This document shows positions 28,388-37,271 of a stretch of DNA of 64,000 bases, one piece after another. A program made the position numbers and the translations under genes. The notes below the pieces were generated by a model. That model was not told the origin of the DNA, searched no databases, and saw nothing but the letters and a program-made list of their open reading frames with translations. The first letter of the stretch is position 1. Each line of letters starts with the position of its first letter. Source of the stretch: Desulfosporosinus metallidurans (lineage in GTDB: Bacteria; Bacillota; Desulfitobacteriia; Desulfitobacteriales; Desulfitobacteriaceae); contig NZ_MLBF01000002.1 of the NCBI RefSeq assembly GCF_001936615.1, positions 186,001 through 250,000 of the forward strand, given 5' to 3'.

Positions 28388-28981
28388 TTACGTCAAATTG
28401 TTAATTTTAAAAGCCCCTCGTACTAAGTCAAATACAACATCTTCAGATTCTTCCAAAGAACGTGGTTTCTTCGAAGTCACCCAATCACTGATCATAGCAT
28501 CCAACGTCCCAAAGAACATCTGTCTAGCTACCTTAATATCCGCTAAAATGATTTCGTCTTTTTTAACTCCCTCTGCAAGAACTTGTTCAATAAGATGGAA
28601 ATACTCTCTTAAGGGACCAGAAATTGCTTCTCTGATTTCCGGATTCGACTGTCTGAGTTCAATCTGAGTAACTATGGCAAGCGAACGGTTTTCCTGCATA
28701 TACCTCAAATGGGTTCGAATAATACACAATAATCGTTCTTGGGTTGTCTCATATTTTCCAGTAGCCTGACGAATCTCTTTAATAAATTGACCCATCCGCT
28801 CCGTAAAAAGACTGACCAAAATATCTTCCTTATTTTTAAAATAGAGATAAATTGTACCGTCCGCAATTCCTGCTAATTTGGCGATTTTGGATACTTGACA
28901 AGAGAAATAGCCATATTCCGCAAAAGCCGTCGTAGCCGCATCTAAAATAGCTTGATATTTTTCCTCACGGGGCTTACTCAT
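28388..28981 (-). CDS. TetR-family regulator, FadR (fatty-acid) type
   Basis: 197 residues. The DNA-binding domain (about 8-55) has the classical TetR helix-turn-helix (KIAKLAGIADGTIYLYFKNKEDIL). The C-terminal domain with REYFHLIEQVLAEGVKKDEI resembles the TetR_C FadR group that binds acyl-CoAs. Targets unknown; the neighbouring feo genes are a poor fit. Confidence 0.88.
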   Translation of the reverse strand: MSKPREEKYQAILDAATTAFAEYGYFSCQVSKIAKLAGIADGTIYLYFKNKEDILVSLFTERMGQFIKEIRQATGKYETTQERLLCIIRTHLRYMQENRSLAIVTQIELRQSNPEIREAISGPLREYFHLIEQVLAEGVKKDEIILADIKVARQMFFGTLDAMISDWVTSKKPRSLEESEDVVFDLVRGAFKINNLT

Positions 28982-29088
28982 TCAGTACACGGGCTCCCTT
29001 CCAAACGCCTATATAATTCACCAAGAATTCAAATTTTCCTATTATCATACCATAATATAAGGAAAATTTCTAAAAATAAATGCCTTGG

Positions 29089-29373
29089 CTATTTTGGCTG
29101 CGAACCCACTATTGTTTGTCCCCGCTCCGTAAGTACCCAAAAATTAAACGTCTCGGACGAAGAAAAACCACACCCTTCACAGTGACTGCTTCGATCTGAT
29201 CCACAGCGCGAACTACACGCTTGGCCGAAAAGTTCGCGACGAATGTAGCCCATATGCTCCATTTGTTCCAACGCACTTTGAATTTCCCTTACTGAATAAC
29301 CAACTTGGTGGGCCAACTGTGCCATCGAGATCGATTCCTTGCGTGCCAGAATTTTCATAATGCTTGCAAACAT
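29089..29373 (-). CDS. FeoC-like iron-sulfur/zinc winged-helix protein
   Basis: 94 residues. A winged helix (about 1-55, SMAQLAHQVGYSVREIQSALEQMEHMGYI) is followed by a cysteine cluster ACSSRCGSDRSSHCEGCGF (four Cys) that is typical of FeoC-type proteins. It is 31 bases after the feoB stop and co-oriented. It probably senses iron or oxygen and stabilises FeoB. Assignment rests on position and Cys pattern. Confidence 0.85.
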   Translation of the reverse strand: MFASIMKILARKESISMAQLAHQVGYSVREIQSALEQMEHMGYIRRELFGQACSSRCGSDRSSHCEGCGFSSSETFNFWVLTERGQTIVGSQPK

Positions 29374-29404
29374 AACCGTTCACCTCCAGTAGGACTTTTT
29401 AGGC

Positions 29405-31492
29405 CTAATGAATGCCGATCGCTTGTCCTCCGTGAAAAACAATCCACCCCACAACAAAACTAAGAAGAAGGTTATAAGCGACCCCAAAGCTTGTCCAGGC
29501 TAAACTTCCGGATTCCTTATACGTTGTTACGACCGATGCGAGACATGGAATATAAAGCATATAAACAACTAGAAATGTGTAAGCCTCTAAGGAAGTCATG
29601 GCCCCCGTCATCGCTTGAGCAATAGACTGCGAAGCATCTGCTGCAACACCGTACAATATGCCGAGGGTTGATAATGTCGTTTCTTTAGCTGTAAACCCAA
29701 AAACAATTGCGACCATTATCCGCCAGTCAAATCCTAACGGTTGCCCAATAATAGCCAACAACCCTCCCATTTTACCAGCCCACGTCCTGTCCATAGGAAC
29801 CCCTTGTGGATAAGAGCTCAAGACCCAGACCACAATTGAAGCTACTAAAATGAACGTCCACGCCCTTTTGAGAAAGGAGTACGTTTTCTGCCAAGTAGGC
29901 CACAGGATATTGCGGAACGTGGGGATATGGTACAGAGGGAGTTCCATGACAAAGGCTGATCGTTCGGTTTGTTTGACCACTTTTCTTAAAAAGAGTGCCG
30001 AGAACATCACGAGGAGCATACTTAACATCAGAAGACTTAACATAACGACGGCACCTCGAGAACCTGGAAAAAATGCAGCCACAACGGCACTCATAACCCC
30101 TAAACGAGGCACGCAGGGAATCAACGGATTGATGAGCATAGTAATCAAACGGTCCTTGGGATCTTCCAGTGTTCTTGTGGCCATAATTCCCGGAACATTA
30201 CATCCAAAACCGGAAACCAAGGAGAAAAACGACTTTCCATGTAAACCCATGAGTTGCATAAATCGGTCCCCTAAAAACGCTGCCCGCGCCAAATAACCGC
30301 TGTCTTGCATAAAGGAAAAGAAGGCAAAGAAAATTGCAATCTGAGGCACAAATGCTAAAACAGCACCTACCCCCGCGAAAATCCCATCTCTTACTAAACT
30401 TTGGATAAAGTCAGGAGCATGACCCCATTGTAGCAAACGAGCCATGACATCGCCCGCCCAAGCCATACCTTGGGAAACAGCACTACCCAATGGCGCACTA
30501 GAAATAAAGGAAGCCCAAAACACAAATGCTAGGACTGCGAGCATGATGGGATAGCCCCAAATTGGAGATAGAACCCAACGATCTAACAAATCCGTCCGCG
30601 TGGGTTTAGTAAGATTTTCCTGAGTCGCAAACTTAGGAAGGATCTGGGAAATATATTGATATTTTGCATCGGCAAAGGCCATCTCAAAATGATCCTTAGT
30701 CCATCCTTCTGTCTCATACTTCAGGAGCAATGCCTCACCTGGAAGCGTGATCGATTCTTTAAGCTCGTAATTGACTCCATCTCCAGGATCACAGCAGGAA
30801 TCCTTGTCCTTATTTTTCCGAGCCTGTGGGGTGATTTTCTTCCACTCTTGCCCGATTTCCGGATCTCTTTCTAGGCGTTTTATGGCTAACCAGCGCAATG
30901 GATACCTTTCTGCCCATGGGGTATCAGCCAACAATTCTTCCATTGCCTGAATCCGTTGTTCCAGTTCTTCCGGATATAGGACATTCCCTGGCGTAGGATC
31001 ATGTTCTAGTTTTCCTAACTTAATAGCCTCCATTAAGAATTCTTCGATCCCTTTTCCTTTAGCCGCAACAATTTCAACCACTGGAACCTTTAAAGCAGAG
31101 GCTAAACTAGTAGCCTGAATCGTTATGCCTGCGGATTGTGCCAAATCTAACATATTCAAGCCGATAACAACGCGGGGCGCAAGTTCCATAAGCTGGAGTA
31201 TTAAGTAAAGATTTCGTTCAATATTTGAGGCATCAACCATCGCCATTACAACATCCGGTTTTTCTCGGAGTATATATTCGCGAGTAACAATCTCTTCTTG
31301 GGAGTACGCAGTCAAACTATAAGTTCCAGGAAGATCAATCAGTTCTATGTCCTGACCAGCTCTCTGGATCGTACCCAACTTTCGTTCAACCGTTTTTCCA
31401 GCCCAGTTCCCAACTTGTTGGTTGGAACCCGTTAAAGCATTAAATACTGTACTCTTACCGACATTCGGATTACCCATAAGTGCTATTTTCAT
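29405..31492 (-). CDS. feoB: Ferrous iron transporter FeoB
   Basis: 695 residues. The N-terminal G-domain has G1 GNPNVGKST, G3 DLPGTYSL, G4 NMLD. A helical linker contains an SCCDPGDG insertion, and the C-terminal membrane domain (about 300-690) includes the two Gate motifs (GCNVPGIMATRTL and PCLASVVTTY). It imports Fe2+ into the cell powered by GTP hydrolysis. Located between feoA and feoC-like genes in a single unit preceded by a Fur box. Confidence 0.97.
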   Translation of the reverse strand: MKIALMGNPNVGKSTVFNALTGSNQQVGNWAGKTVERKLGTIQRAGQDIELIDLPGTYSLTAYSQEEIVTREYILREKPDVVMAMVDASNIERNLYLILQLMELAPRVVIGLNMLDLAQSAGITIQATSLASALKVPVVEIVAAKGKGIEEFLMEAIKLGKLEHDPTPGNVLYPEELEQRIQAMEELLADTPWAERYPLRWLAIKRLERDPEIGQEWKKITPQARKNKDKDSCCDPGDGVNYELKESITLPGEALLLKYETEGWTKDHFEMAFADAKYQYISQILPKFATQENLTKPTRTDLLDRWVLSPIWGYPIMLAVLAFVFWASFISSAPLGSAVSQGMAWAGDVMARLLQWGHAPDFIQSLVRDGIFAGVGAVLAFVPQIAIFFAFFSFMQDSGYLARAAFLGDRFMQLMGLHGKSFFSLVSGFGCNVPGIMATRTLEDPKDRLITMLINPLIPCVPRLGVMSAVVAAFFPGSRGAVVMLSLLMLSMLLVMFSALFLRKVVKQTERSAFVMELPLYHIPTFRNILWPTWQKTYSFLKRAWTFILVASIVVWVLSSYPQGVPMDRTWAGKMGGLLAIIGQPLGFDWRIMVAIVFGFTAKETTLSTLGILYGVAADASQSIAQAMTGAMTSLEAYTFLVVYMLYIPCLASVVTTYKESGSLAWTSFGVAYNLLLSFVVGWIVFHGGQAIGIH

Positions 31493-31565
31493 GGCTAAGC
31501 GCCTCCCTTCTTTTAAGCTTGCTAATATGTCCTAGTAAAATCACATTAGGTATAACAAACAAGTT

Positions 31566-31832
31566 TTAACGACTTGCTAGCGGATGTTCTATGGACCCTT
31601 GATGGGTCTCCTTGACAAAAATTTTAGCACATTCTCCTCGGCGCATTGCTAAATAGTACCCTTTCAATCGAATCTGAAGTGGTCCACCCCAAGGAGCACA
31701 ACGTATAACTTCTAACTCAACCCCAGGGACGATTCCCATATCCATCATCCGACGACGTAACGCTCCCCCACCTTCAATATGCTCAACACATGCCCGTTCT
31801 CCAGGTTTTAAATCCCCTAAATAGCGTCCCAT
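31566..31832 (-). CDS. feoA: FeoA, SH3-like ferrous iron transport accessory protein
   Basis: 88 residues, standard FeoA length. The SH3-like fold is seen in LRRRMMDMGIVPGVELEVIRCAPWGGPLQIRLKGYYLAMR. It interacts with FeoB to support transport. First gene of the feo unit, 73 bases before feoB. Confidence 0.94.
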   Translation of the reverse strand: MGRYLGDLKPGERACVEHIEGGGALRRRMMDMGIVPGVELEVIRCAPWGGPLQIRLKGYYLAMRRGECAKIFVKETHQGSIEHPLASR

Positions 31833-31854
31833 CGTTTCATCCCTCCTATATAAA

Positions 31855-31869
31855 CGATAATCATTCTCA
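31855..31869 (-). promoter_or_regulatory. Fur box upstream of feoA
   Basis: On the minus strand the site reads TGAGAATGATTATCG, which is a 7-1-7 palindrome matching the Fur consensus TGATAATNATTATCA at all but two positions. It is centred about 30 bases upstream of the feoA start, which suits iron-dependent repression. Confidence 0.8.
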
Positions 31870-31976
31870 CTTAAATCCTAAAAAATAACTGAGAACCTAT
31901 CTCATCTATAGGATACTATCCTTTCCTTACCCTGTCAAGATAAATCATAAAAACAACCGTCGGCCTTCCCTACAAC

Positions 31977-32489
31977 TTACCCATCCATTGGATTTTTAGG
32001 ACCTGAGAGATTTATTTGGTAAAATACTAGGTTAAGCCACTTACCAAATTTAAAACCAGCTCTTTTAATAGTACCTGAATATTCAAAACCCATCTTTTCA
32101 TGCATTTTAATGCTGTTTTCATTAAAACCATCTATACCGGCAACTAGTGTTGCATACTCTCTTTTATCAGCAATTCTAATGATTTCTTTCATTAATGCAG
32201 TACCAACCCCATGGTTCCTATAGTTTGGATGCACATAGACAGAATGCTCTATCGTATATTTATAGGCTGGCCAAGCTCTAAAAGGGCCAAACGTTGCAAA
32301 TCCAAGAACTTCATTATTTTCTTCAAAAACAAGAACCGGCAATCCCTCCTCATTCTTCTTCTGAAACCATAACTTTCTATCCTCCAGGGTCTGAATATCA
32401 TAGGTGTATATTGCCGTAGTGTTTAATATGGCATCGTTATAAATTTCCAAGATTTCGTGCAAATCTTTTTCAACGGCTTGTCTAATCAT
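31977..32489 (-). CDS. GNAT-family acetyltransferase (phosphinothricin acetyltransferase-like)
   Basis: 170 residues from an ATG with AAGGAGG upstream; the 23-codon upstream extension is rejected because it holds the ribosome-binding site. GNAT motifs: VYVHPNYRNHGVGTALM (acetyl-CoA pyrophosphate loop) and KMHEKMGFEYSGTIKRAGFKFGKW. It is close to the PAT/YncA group, which acetylates amino groups on small molecules such as phosphinothricin or methionine sulfone. Real substrate unknown. Confidence 0.9.
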   Translation of the reverse strand: MIRQAVEKDLHEILEIYNDAILNTTAIYTYDIQTLEDRKLWFQKKNEEGLPVLVFEENNEVLGFATFGPFRAWPAYKYTIEHSVYVHPNYRNHGVGTALMKEIIRIADKREYATLVAGIDGFNENSIKMHEKMGFEYSGTIKRAGFKFGKWLNLVFYQINLSGPKNPMDG

Positions 32490-32547
32490 TTTTGTAACCT
32501 CCTTAAATATCATTGGGACAATAACCCATACAATATGGTCTGGGGCT

Positions 32548-32616
32548 TTATCTTCCAATCACTTTGATGGCACCAATAGGGCAATTCTAAGAGCAAATGG
32601 CACACCCGTTGCCCTG
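32548..32616 (-). pseudogene. Ferredoxin-type 4Fe-4S remnant
   Basis: Directly after the MFS stop codon, and in the same minus-strand frame, the sequence encodes NGCAICS, a TAG stop, then NCPIGAIKVIGR and a TAA. This is the CxxCxxxCP cluster-binding end of a ferredoxin domain with one in-frame stop. Only the C-terminal ~20 residues are left and no start is available. It is read as a decayed gene fragment, not a functional protein. Confidence 0.7.
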
Positions 32617-33759
32617 TTATAACCTATTATCATATTGTAGGAAAAGCAGCGCTAAAATCACACCCCCGACTGTGAGCAAGGCCGATACTCTGTACATCAA
32701 TTGTACCTCACCGATACGAATCAGCCACCCTGCACCCACGGTTCCAACAATCGCGCTGATTCCAAAACTGACAGCATTAAAGGCAGACTGAGTGCTCCCT
32801 TGAAGATAGGGAGGCAAAAGAAGGTTTAAATACTCCACACCGGCTAAATAAAATAGTGCAAAGCTAAGACTCTGAGTTATCTGTAACAAGACTATTAAAT
32901 GATAGTCTTGAACAAAACTATACGTTACCCAACGTAGAGCAAAAATAATCCCAGCCATCGCGATCAAGTATTGAGGATGAGACCGCTTCAGCCAAGCACT
33001 TCCCTTGCTAAATACAATCATTTCACTCAATGCAGCAATCATCCACCCTAACCCAATCCACCAGCGGCTTGCCCCTAATGCCTGCATGTGCCAGCCAAAA
33101 AAAGCAGTGTATGCATTATATGGGGTCATGAAAAGTAAGGTGACTATCAAAAAAACAAGTAACCCCGGAGCATTGAGGACGCTAATAATGGGAAAAGGTA
33201 TGGTGGAAACCTTTTGCATCGTGTCACGTGGGTTAGGTAACGAGTTCGCCCAGAATAAACTCCCTAATAGAATAATGCCTTCTAGAACCCCGAACCAAGC
33301 CAAATCTAAATGAGAGAAAATAAGTCCACCGAGAGCGGCAGTCAGGGCAAACCCTAAGGAACCCCAGCGACGAATTTTTCCATAATCCTTTGGATCATCT
33401 AGTGTATTTAACACCAACGCATCCGATAAAGGTGTAATTGGTGAGTTTGTTAGAGCATATAAAAACAACAAAAAAGCAAACGATAAAAAACCTTTGCCAA
33501 AAGACAACGTAATGCTGATGAAAGTCGTTAATATCAAAGCCGCGAGTAAATATTCTTTGCGGCGATGATGTCGATCTGCGAGTGTTCCCCAAACCGCTTG
33601 AGCGAAAATACCAGCGAGTGGACCGACAGACATTAGAAAACCAATTTGAAGGCTGTTCATATTAGAACGCGTGAGAAATAAAGGTAAAAACGGAAGATAA
33701 ATTCCCACCGCTGCAAAATAAAAAATATAATATCCAGCCATAACGGAATTGCGTTTCAT
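32617..33759 (-). CDS. Major facilitator superfamily transporter
   Basis: 380 residues, about 12 membrane segments, with the MFS_1-like start IFYFAAVGIYLPFLPLFL and the loop GTLADRHHRRKEYLL (motif A). It resembles the MFS_1_like nucleoside/sugar-transporter subgroup (LacY/NupG-like). Substrate unknown. Its stop is immediately followed by the ferredoxin remnant, suggesting that a deletion or decay event occurred at this junction. Confidence 0.88.
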   Translation of the reverse strand: MKRNSVMAGYYIFYFAAVGIYLPFLPLFLTRSNMNSLQIGFLMSVGPLAGIFAQAVWGTLADRHHRRKEYLLAALILTTFISITLSFGKGFLSFAFLLFLYALTNSPITPLSDALVLNTLDDPKDYGKIRRWGSLGFALTAALGGLIFSHLDLAWFGVLEGIILLGSLFWANSLPNPRDTMQKVSTIPFPIISVLNAPGLLVFLIVTLLFMTPYNAYTAFFGWHMQALGASRWWIGLGWMIAALSEMIVFSKGSAWLKRSHPQYLIAMAGIIFALRWVTYSFVQDYHLIVLLQITQSLSFALFYLAGVEYLNLLLPPYLQGSTQSAFNAVSFGISAIVGTVGAGWLIRIGEVQLMYRVSALLTVGGVILALLFLQYDNRL

Positions 33760-33819
33760 TTTCGGTTTCTCCTCCCATCATGACAAGGGTATAACGACCG
33801 AGCAGGCACAGTAGATTGA

Positions 33820-34812
33820 TCAAGAAATATTCACAGCCCCATTAGAGAGAATCTTTCTCAATTCCTTTTTATCCATACCTTGTCCTAAGGCAATACTTAA
33901 AAACAAACGCACCTTTTCCGTCGATAAATCCGCTGAAAACCAAGCCCCAACTCGTTCGAGGTCTGCTCCCCCACCCGGATATCCATAGACAGGAGCCGTA
34001 CGCCCAAATAAGCATCGTGACGTAATCACGACTGGAACACCCATTGCGATAATCTCAGAAATCTCCTGCATAAGGATTGGCGGTAGATTTCCACGTCCAA
34101 AAGCCTCGATCACGAACGCTTCCGTGTCGTCTTGAATCATGGTCCGCAAGATATTCGAAGGCATACCCGTATAAACCTTACAAATCGCGACCTTTGCTAG
34201 AGTCTTTTGAATTCCAAGCTTAACGGTTCGTTCAGGTTTACGATGCCAAATGACCTCCCCTGTGTCGATACTTCCCAAGGCTCCTTTATCGCCCGAATTG
34301 AAGGCATCGACATGATTCGTATGCAATTTTCGCACATCCCGTGCAGCATGAATTTCTTCATTGAGAGCAATAACAACCCCTCGATCCACAGCCCGAGGAT
34401 CGAGGGCAATGCGCATAGCATTCGATAGATTGCGCGGTCCATCCGAATCGCTCTCAGAAGCATCTCTTTGAGAAGCGGTCAGAATCACTGGCCGGTGATC
34501 ATTAATGGCAACATCTAGGAAATAAGCGGTTTCCTCCAGCGTATCCGTACCATGGGTTATGATAATCCCTTTTAGTAAAGGATCGAGAGAAAAGTGCCGC
34601 TCAACCTCAAGTGCTAAAGTCCTCATCTGCGTTGGATCCATATTACAACTTGCTACATTGCTAAAATCGCATATTTCCCAATCGGCTTGCTGAGAGAGTT
34701 CAGGAAGGCTTTCCAGTAGCTCATGACCGCTAACAGCTGGAACAACCTTTCCTGTTTCATCCTTACGCATGGCAATAGTTCCACCTGTAGCAATAAGTAG
34801 TACTTTTTCCAT
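33820..34812 (-). CDS. ansA: L-asparaginase, type I
   Basis: 330 residues. The first catalytic threonine is in ATGGTIAM near the N-terminus, and the second is in IITHGTDTLEETAYFLD (about residue 90). No signal peptide, so it is cytoplasmic. Hydrolyses asparagine to aspartate and ammonia. It overlaps nothing but begins 1 base after the stop of the HD protein gene, so the two are coupled. Confidence 0.93.
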   Translation of the reverse strand: MEKVLLIATGGTIAMRKDETGKVVPAVSGHELLESLPELSQQADWEICDFSNVASCNMDPTQMRTLALEVERHFSLDPLLKGIIITHGTDTLEETAYFLDVAINDHRPVILTASQRDASESDSDGPRNLSNAMRIALDPRAVDRGVVIALNEEIHAARDVRKLHTNHVDAFNSGDKGALGSIDTGEVIWHRKPERTVKLGIQKTLAKVAICKVYTGMPSNILRTMIQDDTEAFVIEAFGRGNLPPILMQEISEIIAMGVPVVITSRCLFGRTAPVYGYPGGGADLERVGAWFSADLSTEKVRLFLSIALGQGMDKKELRKILSNGAVNIS

Positions 34813-34813
34813 G

Positions 34814-35305
34814 CTATCCCTCCTTCAATGGATTGATTCCTAAGTCTTTTAAAGCCTGCTGAAGCCTAGCAATATGATACTCCTTCGATATTTCTTCTCC
34901 ATGCCAATAACAGTCTAAAATATCTGCATCCTTCACAATTTCCTCAAGTGCTGTGCCAATCTGATCCTTCTTAGAATGGTTTATAACCGCTTGAACAATC
35001 TGTTCTCTTGTTTCTTCTGTGACGTTCCCTTCCACCAAGAAACGCCGAACTGGCTCCTCACCTTTAGGCGCATGATCATACTGTCGTCCCGATACCCAAC
35101 GGCCAATATCATGTAAGGCACAAGCTAACGCTGCCTGCTCAGTGTCTACACTTCGCATTTCCGCAAGCATACGACCCATTTGAGCACAGCTTGTGGCATG
35201 AATTCTCTCCCATATCATTGGATAATCTCGTTGGATAGTTTGCTCCTCCAAATGATCCATATAACCATAAATCCTTTGCAAATCATTAATAAAATCCCAC
35301 TTCAT
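34814..35305 (-). CDS. HD-domain protein of unknown substrate
   Basis: 163 residues. HD signature: ...HATSCAQMGRMLAEM, then ALHDIGRWVSGRQYDHAP, with INHSKK and IVKDADILDCYWHG supplying later ligands. Small HD hydrolases of this type act on nucleotides or phosphate esters. Coupled translationally to ansA. Start is the ATG at 35305. Confidence 0.85.
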   Translation of the reverse strand: MKWDFINDLQRIYGYMDHLEEQTIQRDYPMIWERIHATSCAQMGRMLAEMRSVDTEQAALACALHDIGRWVSGRQYDHAPKGEEPVRRFLVEGNVTEETREQIVQAVINHSKKDQIGTALEEIVKDADILDCYWHGEEISKEYHIARLQQALKDLGINPLKEG

Positions 35306-35411
35306 CGCAGATCCCTCACTTACCTTATTTTACCATAATAAAAAGGAAAATTTATTCGCTTCCTCCTCATATCTTATCCTAGGGAGTATACAACAAGAGG
35401 AGGAAGTCTGT

Positions 35412-36392
35412 TTGAATTCAAATTGGACACCGACAGCACGACACCTTATAGACAAACGATTATGGGTACTCGGTTATGTTTCCGAAGATTTCCAGGGAGA
35501 TATGCGCGCCATTGGCTCACTGCGGCAACAAGGCTCCCGCATCGATGCTTATGCTGACTTTGCCTTTCAGCTTCAACCAGATGGTCAGTTCAGCGGTCAA
35601 GTTAATAAACTCGCGCTTCAAGAGGCTATAGCACAAGGAACGGCTCCCCTTATTCTCTTTCACAATTTTAACGGAAAAATCTTTGATCCTCTACCCTTAC
35701 GTTCTGTTTTATCTTCAACTGTTTCGCAACGAAATTGTATACAGCATATGATGAATTTGATCCCACCTACGGCAGCCGGTGTACATGTCGATTTTGAAGG
35801 GATAGAAGGCCCTTACCGAATTCCTTTTCTTGCTTTTCTAGAATCCTTGAAGGCAACATTACATGACCGAGGTTTACTTTTAACTATTGCTATCCCTGCA
35901 AAGCGTTCGAAATGGGAAGCGCCAGGCTATGACTTTGCTGGCATTGGGCGGTTATGCGATTCAGTGACTCTAATGACCTATGACGAACATTTTTCAGGCG
36001 GTTCGCCCGGTCCAATTGCAAGTCTACCTTGGATGACCGAATCGCTCGACTATGCTATCCGCTATGTCCCGCACGAAAAATTATTACTGGGCATACCCGT
36101 CTATGGGTATGATTGGTCCCACGAGCAAACTCAGATGGTTCCAATGCGTGATATTCCCGAGTTGGTCGCTCGAACTAATGCACGCATCCTTTGGTCTGAT
36201 CCCGCAGTCGAACCTAATTTCTATTATTGGCAAGGACGCCTAAGACATACTGTCTGGTATGAAAATGAACTTTCTGCCAAGATTCGCCTCGGCTTTGTCA
36301 AAAGTTATCGGTTGAGGGGCATTGCCGTATGGCGCCTTGGTTACGAAACAAGTCGGTTTTGGCAAGGGGTAACCAGTAAACTCAAAAGATAA
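35412..36392 (+). CDS. Glycoside hydrolase family 18 (spore-lytic YaaH/YdhD type)
   Basis: 326 residues from a TTG with a strong GAGGAGG at 7 bases. The catalytic glutamate is in GVHVDFEGIEG (about residue 130), and LMTYDEHFSGGSPGPIASLPWM and GIPVYGYDW complete the GH18 barrel. No signal peptide or LysM domain is seen, unlike YaaH/SleL, so cell or spore location is uncertain. It likely cleaves N-acetylglucosaminyl bonds in cortex peptidoglycan. Downstream are a repeat element and a long hairpin. Confidence 0.85.
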   Translation: MNSNWTPTARHLIDKRLWVLGYVSEDFQGDMRAIGSLRQQGSRIDAYADFAFQLQPDGQFSGQVNKLALQEAIAQGTAPLILFHNFNGKIFDPLPLRSVLSSTVSQRNCIQHMMNLIPPTAAGVHVDFEGIEGPYRIPFLAFLESLKATLHDRGLLLTIAIPAKRSKWEAPGYDFAGIGRLCDSVTLMTYDEHFSGGSPGPIASLPWMTESLDYAIRYVPHEKLLLGIPVYGYDWSHEQTQMVPMRDIPELVARTNARILWSDPAVEPNFYYWQGRLRHTVWYENELSAKIRLGFVKSYRLRGIAVWRLGYETSRFWQGVTSKLKR

Positions 36393-36456
36393 TCTTACTC
36401 TTGAGCGTTTATAGGGCATCTTCTTCGGTGAATACTCTTTCTTGTACCAGTCAGGA

Positions 36457-36534
36457 AGTATAAGTTTTGGGTGGCATAAGTGCAACTAAGGCGACCGCCT
36501 TCGCTAAGGCTTGGCGCTAGCCAAGTTTTCTTTA
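36457..36534 (+). repeat. Dispersed palindromic repeat, short copy (A)
   Basis: From about 36476 this copy shares ATAAGTGCAA, CCGCCTTCGC, CTTGGCGC and GCCAAGTTTTCTTTA with the copy at 42757-42868 in the same order. CTTGGC and GCCAAG form a hairpin followed by TTTTCTTTA, so it can serve as a terminator for the GH18 gene on the plus strand. It lacks a central ~50-base segment present in the long copy. Confidence 0.75.
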
Positions 36535-36540
36535 AACCAT

Positions 36541-36599
36541 AAGAGCGTATAGTTAGGCAGAATTGCATTCTTATGTTTCTGCCTAATTATACGCTCTTT
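36541..36599. terminator. Long inverted repeat, probable terminator
   Basis: Arms 36541-36561 and 36579-36599 pair over about 21 positions with a single G-U pair and a loop of about 17 bases, then TTTG. Unusually long for a simple terminator; it is 7 bases after repeat copy A. Confidence 0.65.
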
Positions 36600-36702
36600 G
36601 ATTAACATGTGCCATCCTTTATAAAACATCTACTTGTTCTTTAATCAATTTACCCTTATTATTGGAATTACTAAAGAAGTACAAAGGAGATGAAACATAC
36701 CT

Positions 36703-36984
36703 ATGTATGACCTTAAAAATCACACAGAAATTGCAGTCCATCAGGCACTACAAGATTATCTTCGCAAAAACGCAATATCCTGTTCCTGTGAGCGCTGTCA
36801 GGCTGATATTATGGCCTTAGCCTTAAATCGTTTACCCCCGCGTTATTATGTTTCTTCGCGTGGCGAAATTATGACGCAATGGGAATCCCAAGCACTTCCA
36901 GATCAAGCGCGTGTTATGGCAGATGTTGTCCGTGCGGCCCAACAAGTCAGTGCTACGCCCTCACATTCATTAGACTTACCCTGA
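36703..36984 (+). CDS. ComFB-domain protein
   Basis: 93 residues. The family core is TEIAVHQALQDYLRKN...CSCERCQADIMALALNRLPPRYYVS, with a CxCxxC zinc-type cluster (about residues 27-32). ComFB was named for its place in the B. subtilis comF operon; homologues bind cyclic nucleotides. Here there is no comF context. Ribosome-binding site AAAGGAG at 14 bases is somewhat distant, but the Met at 36703 is the only plausible start. Confidence 0.9.
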   Translation: MYDLKNHTEIAVHQALQDYLRKNAISCSCERCQADIMALALNRLPPRYYVSSRGEIMTQWESQALPDQARVMADVVRAAQQVSATPSHSLDLP

Positions 36985-36999
36985 ACTGATCGGACGCCA

Positions 37000-37125
37000 T
37001 TAACTTGCATTTATAACGATGATCACAGTTAAGACTGCTACTACAAATAACACCAACACTCGAAAAGGGGTGTTGATGACCGGTTTTATCTGTACCGGAG
37101 TCCATTCAATGTCAACCATTCTCAT
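37000..37125 (-). CDS. Small single-span membrane protein, 41 residues
   Basis: GAGGAGGA lies 7 bases before the ATG at 37125, with a stop at 37000. A polar head (MRMVDIEWTPVQIKPVINTPF) is followed by a single hydrophobic segment (VLVLFVVAVLTVIIVINA). No homology is recognised. It lies between comFB and the Crp gene on the opposite strand. Confidence 0.65.
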   Translation of the reverse strand: MRMVDIEWTPVQIKPVINTPFRVLVLFVVAVLTVIIVINAS

Positions 37126-37180
37126 TAACGATTCCTCCTCGCTCCCTTCTAGTGTATGACCTTACTCGTTACACTGTGAA

Positions 37181-37211
37181 AACGAGGAGACCTAAAAGGT
37201 CTCCTCGTTTA
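37181..37211 (+). other. Perfect 13-bp hairpin upstream of the Crp/Fnr gene
   Basis: Arms 37181-37193 and 37197-37209 have a 3-base loop, ending in GTTTATACTAT. It may terminate the comFB transcript, but the position, 60 bases before the Crp start, and a TATACT box right after it would also fit an operator or leader structure. Confidence 0.5.
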
Positions 37212-37271
37212 TACTATCCGAAACATCCACCAATACGTGTCAAAATAAGTTACTGAAATGAGGTGCAATTC

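Noticed and set aside
32548..32619. TAG in the ferredoxin remnant as a pyrrolysine codon
   Set aside because: The fragment follows a TAA stop and has no start codon, so readthrough cannot restore a protein; decay is simpler.
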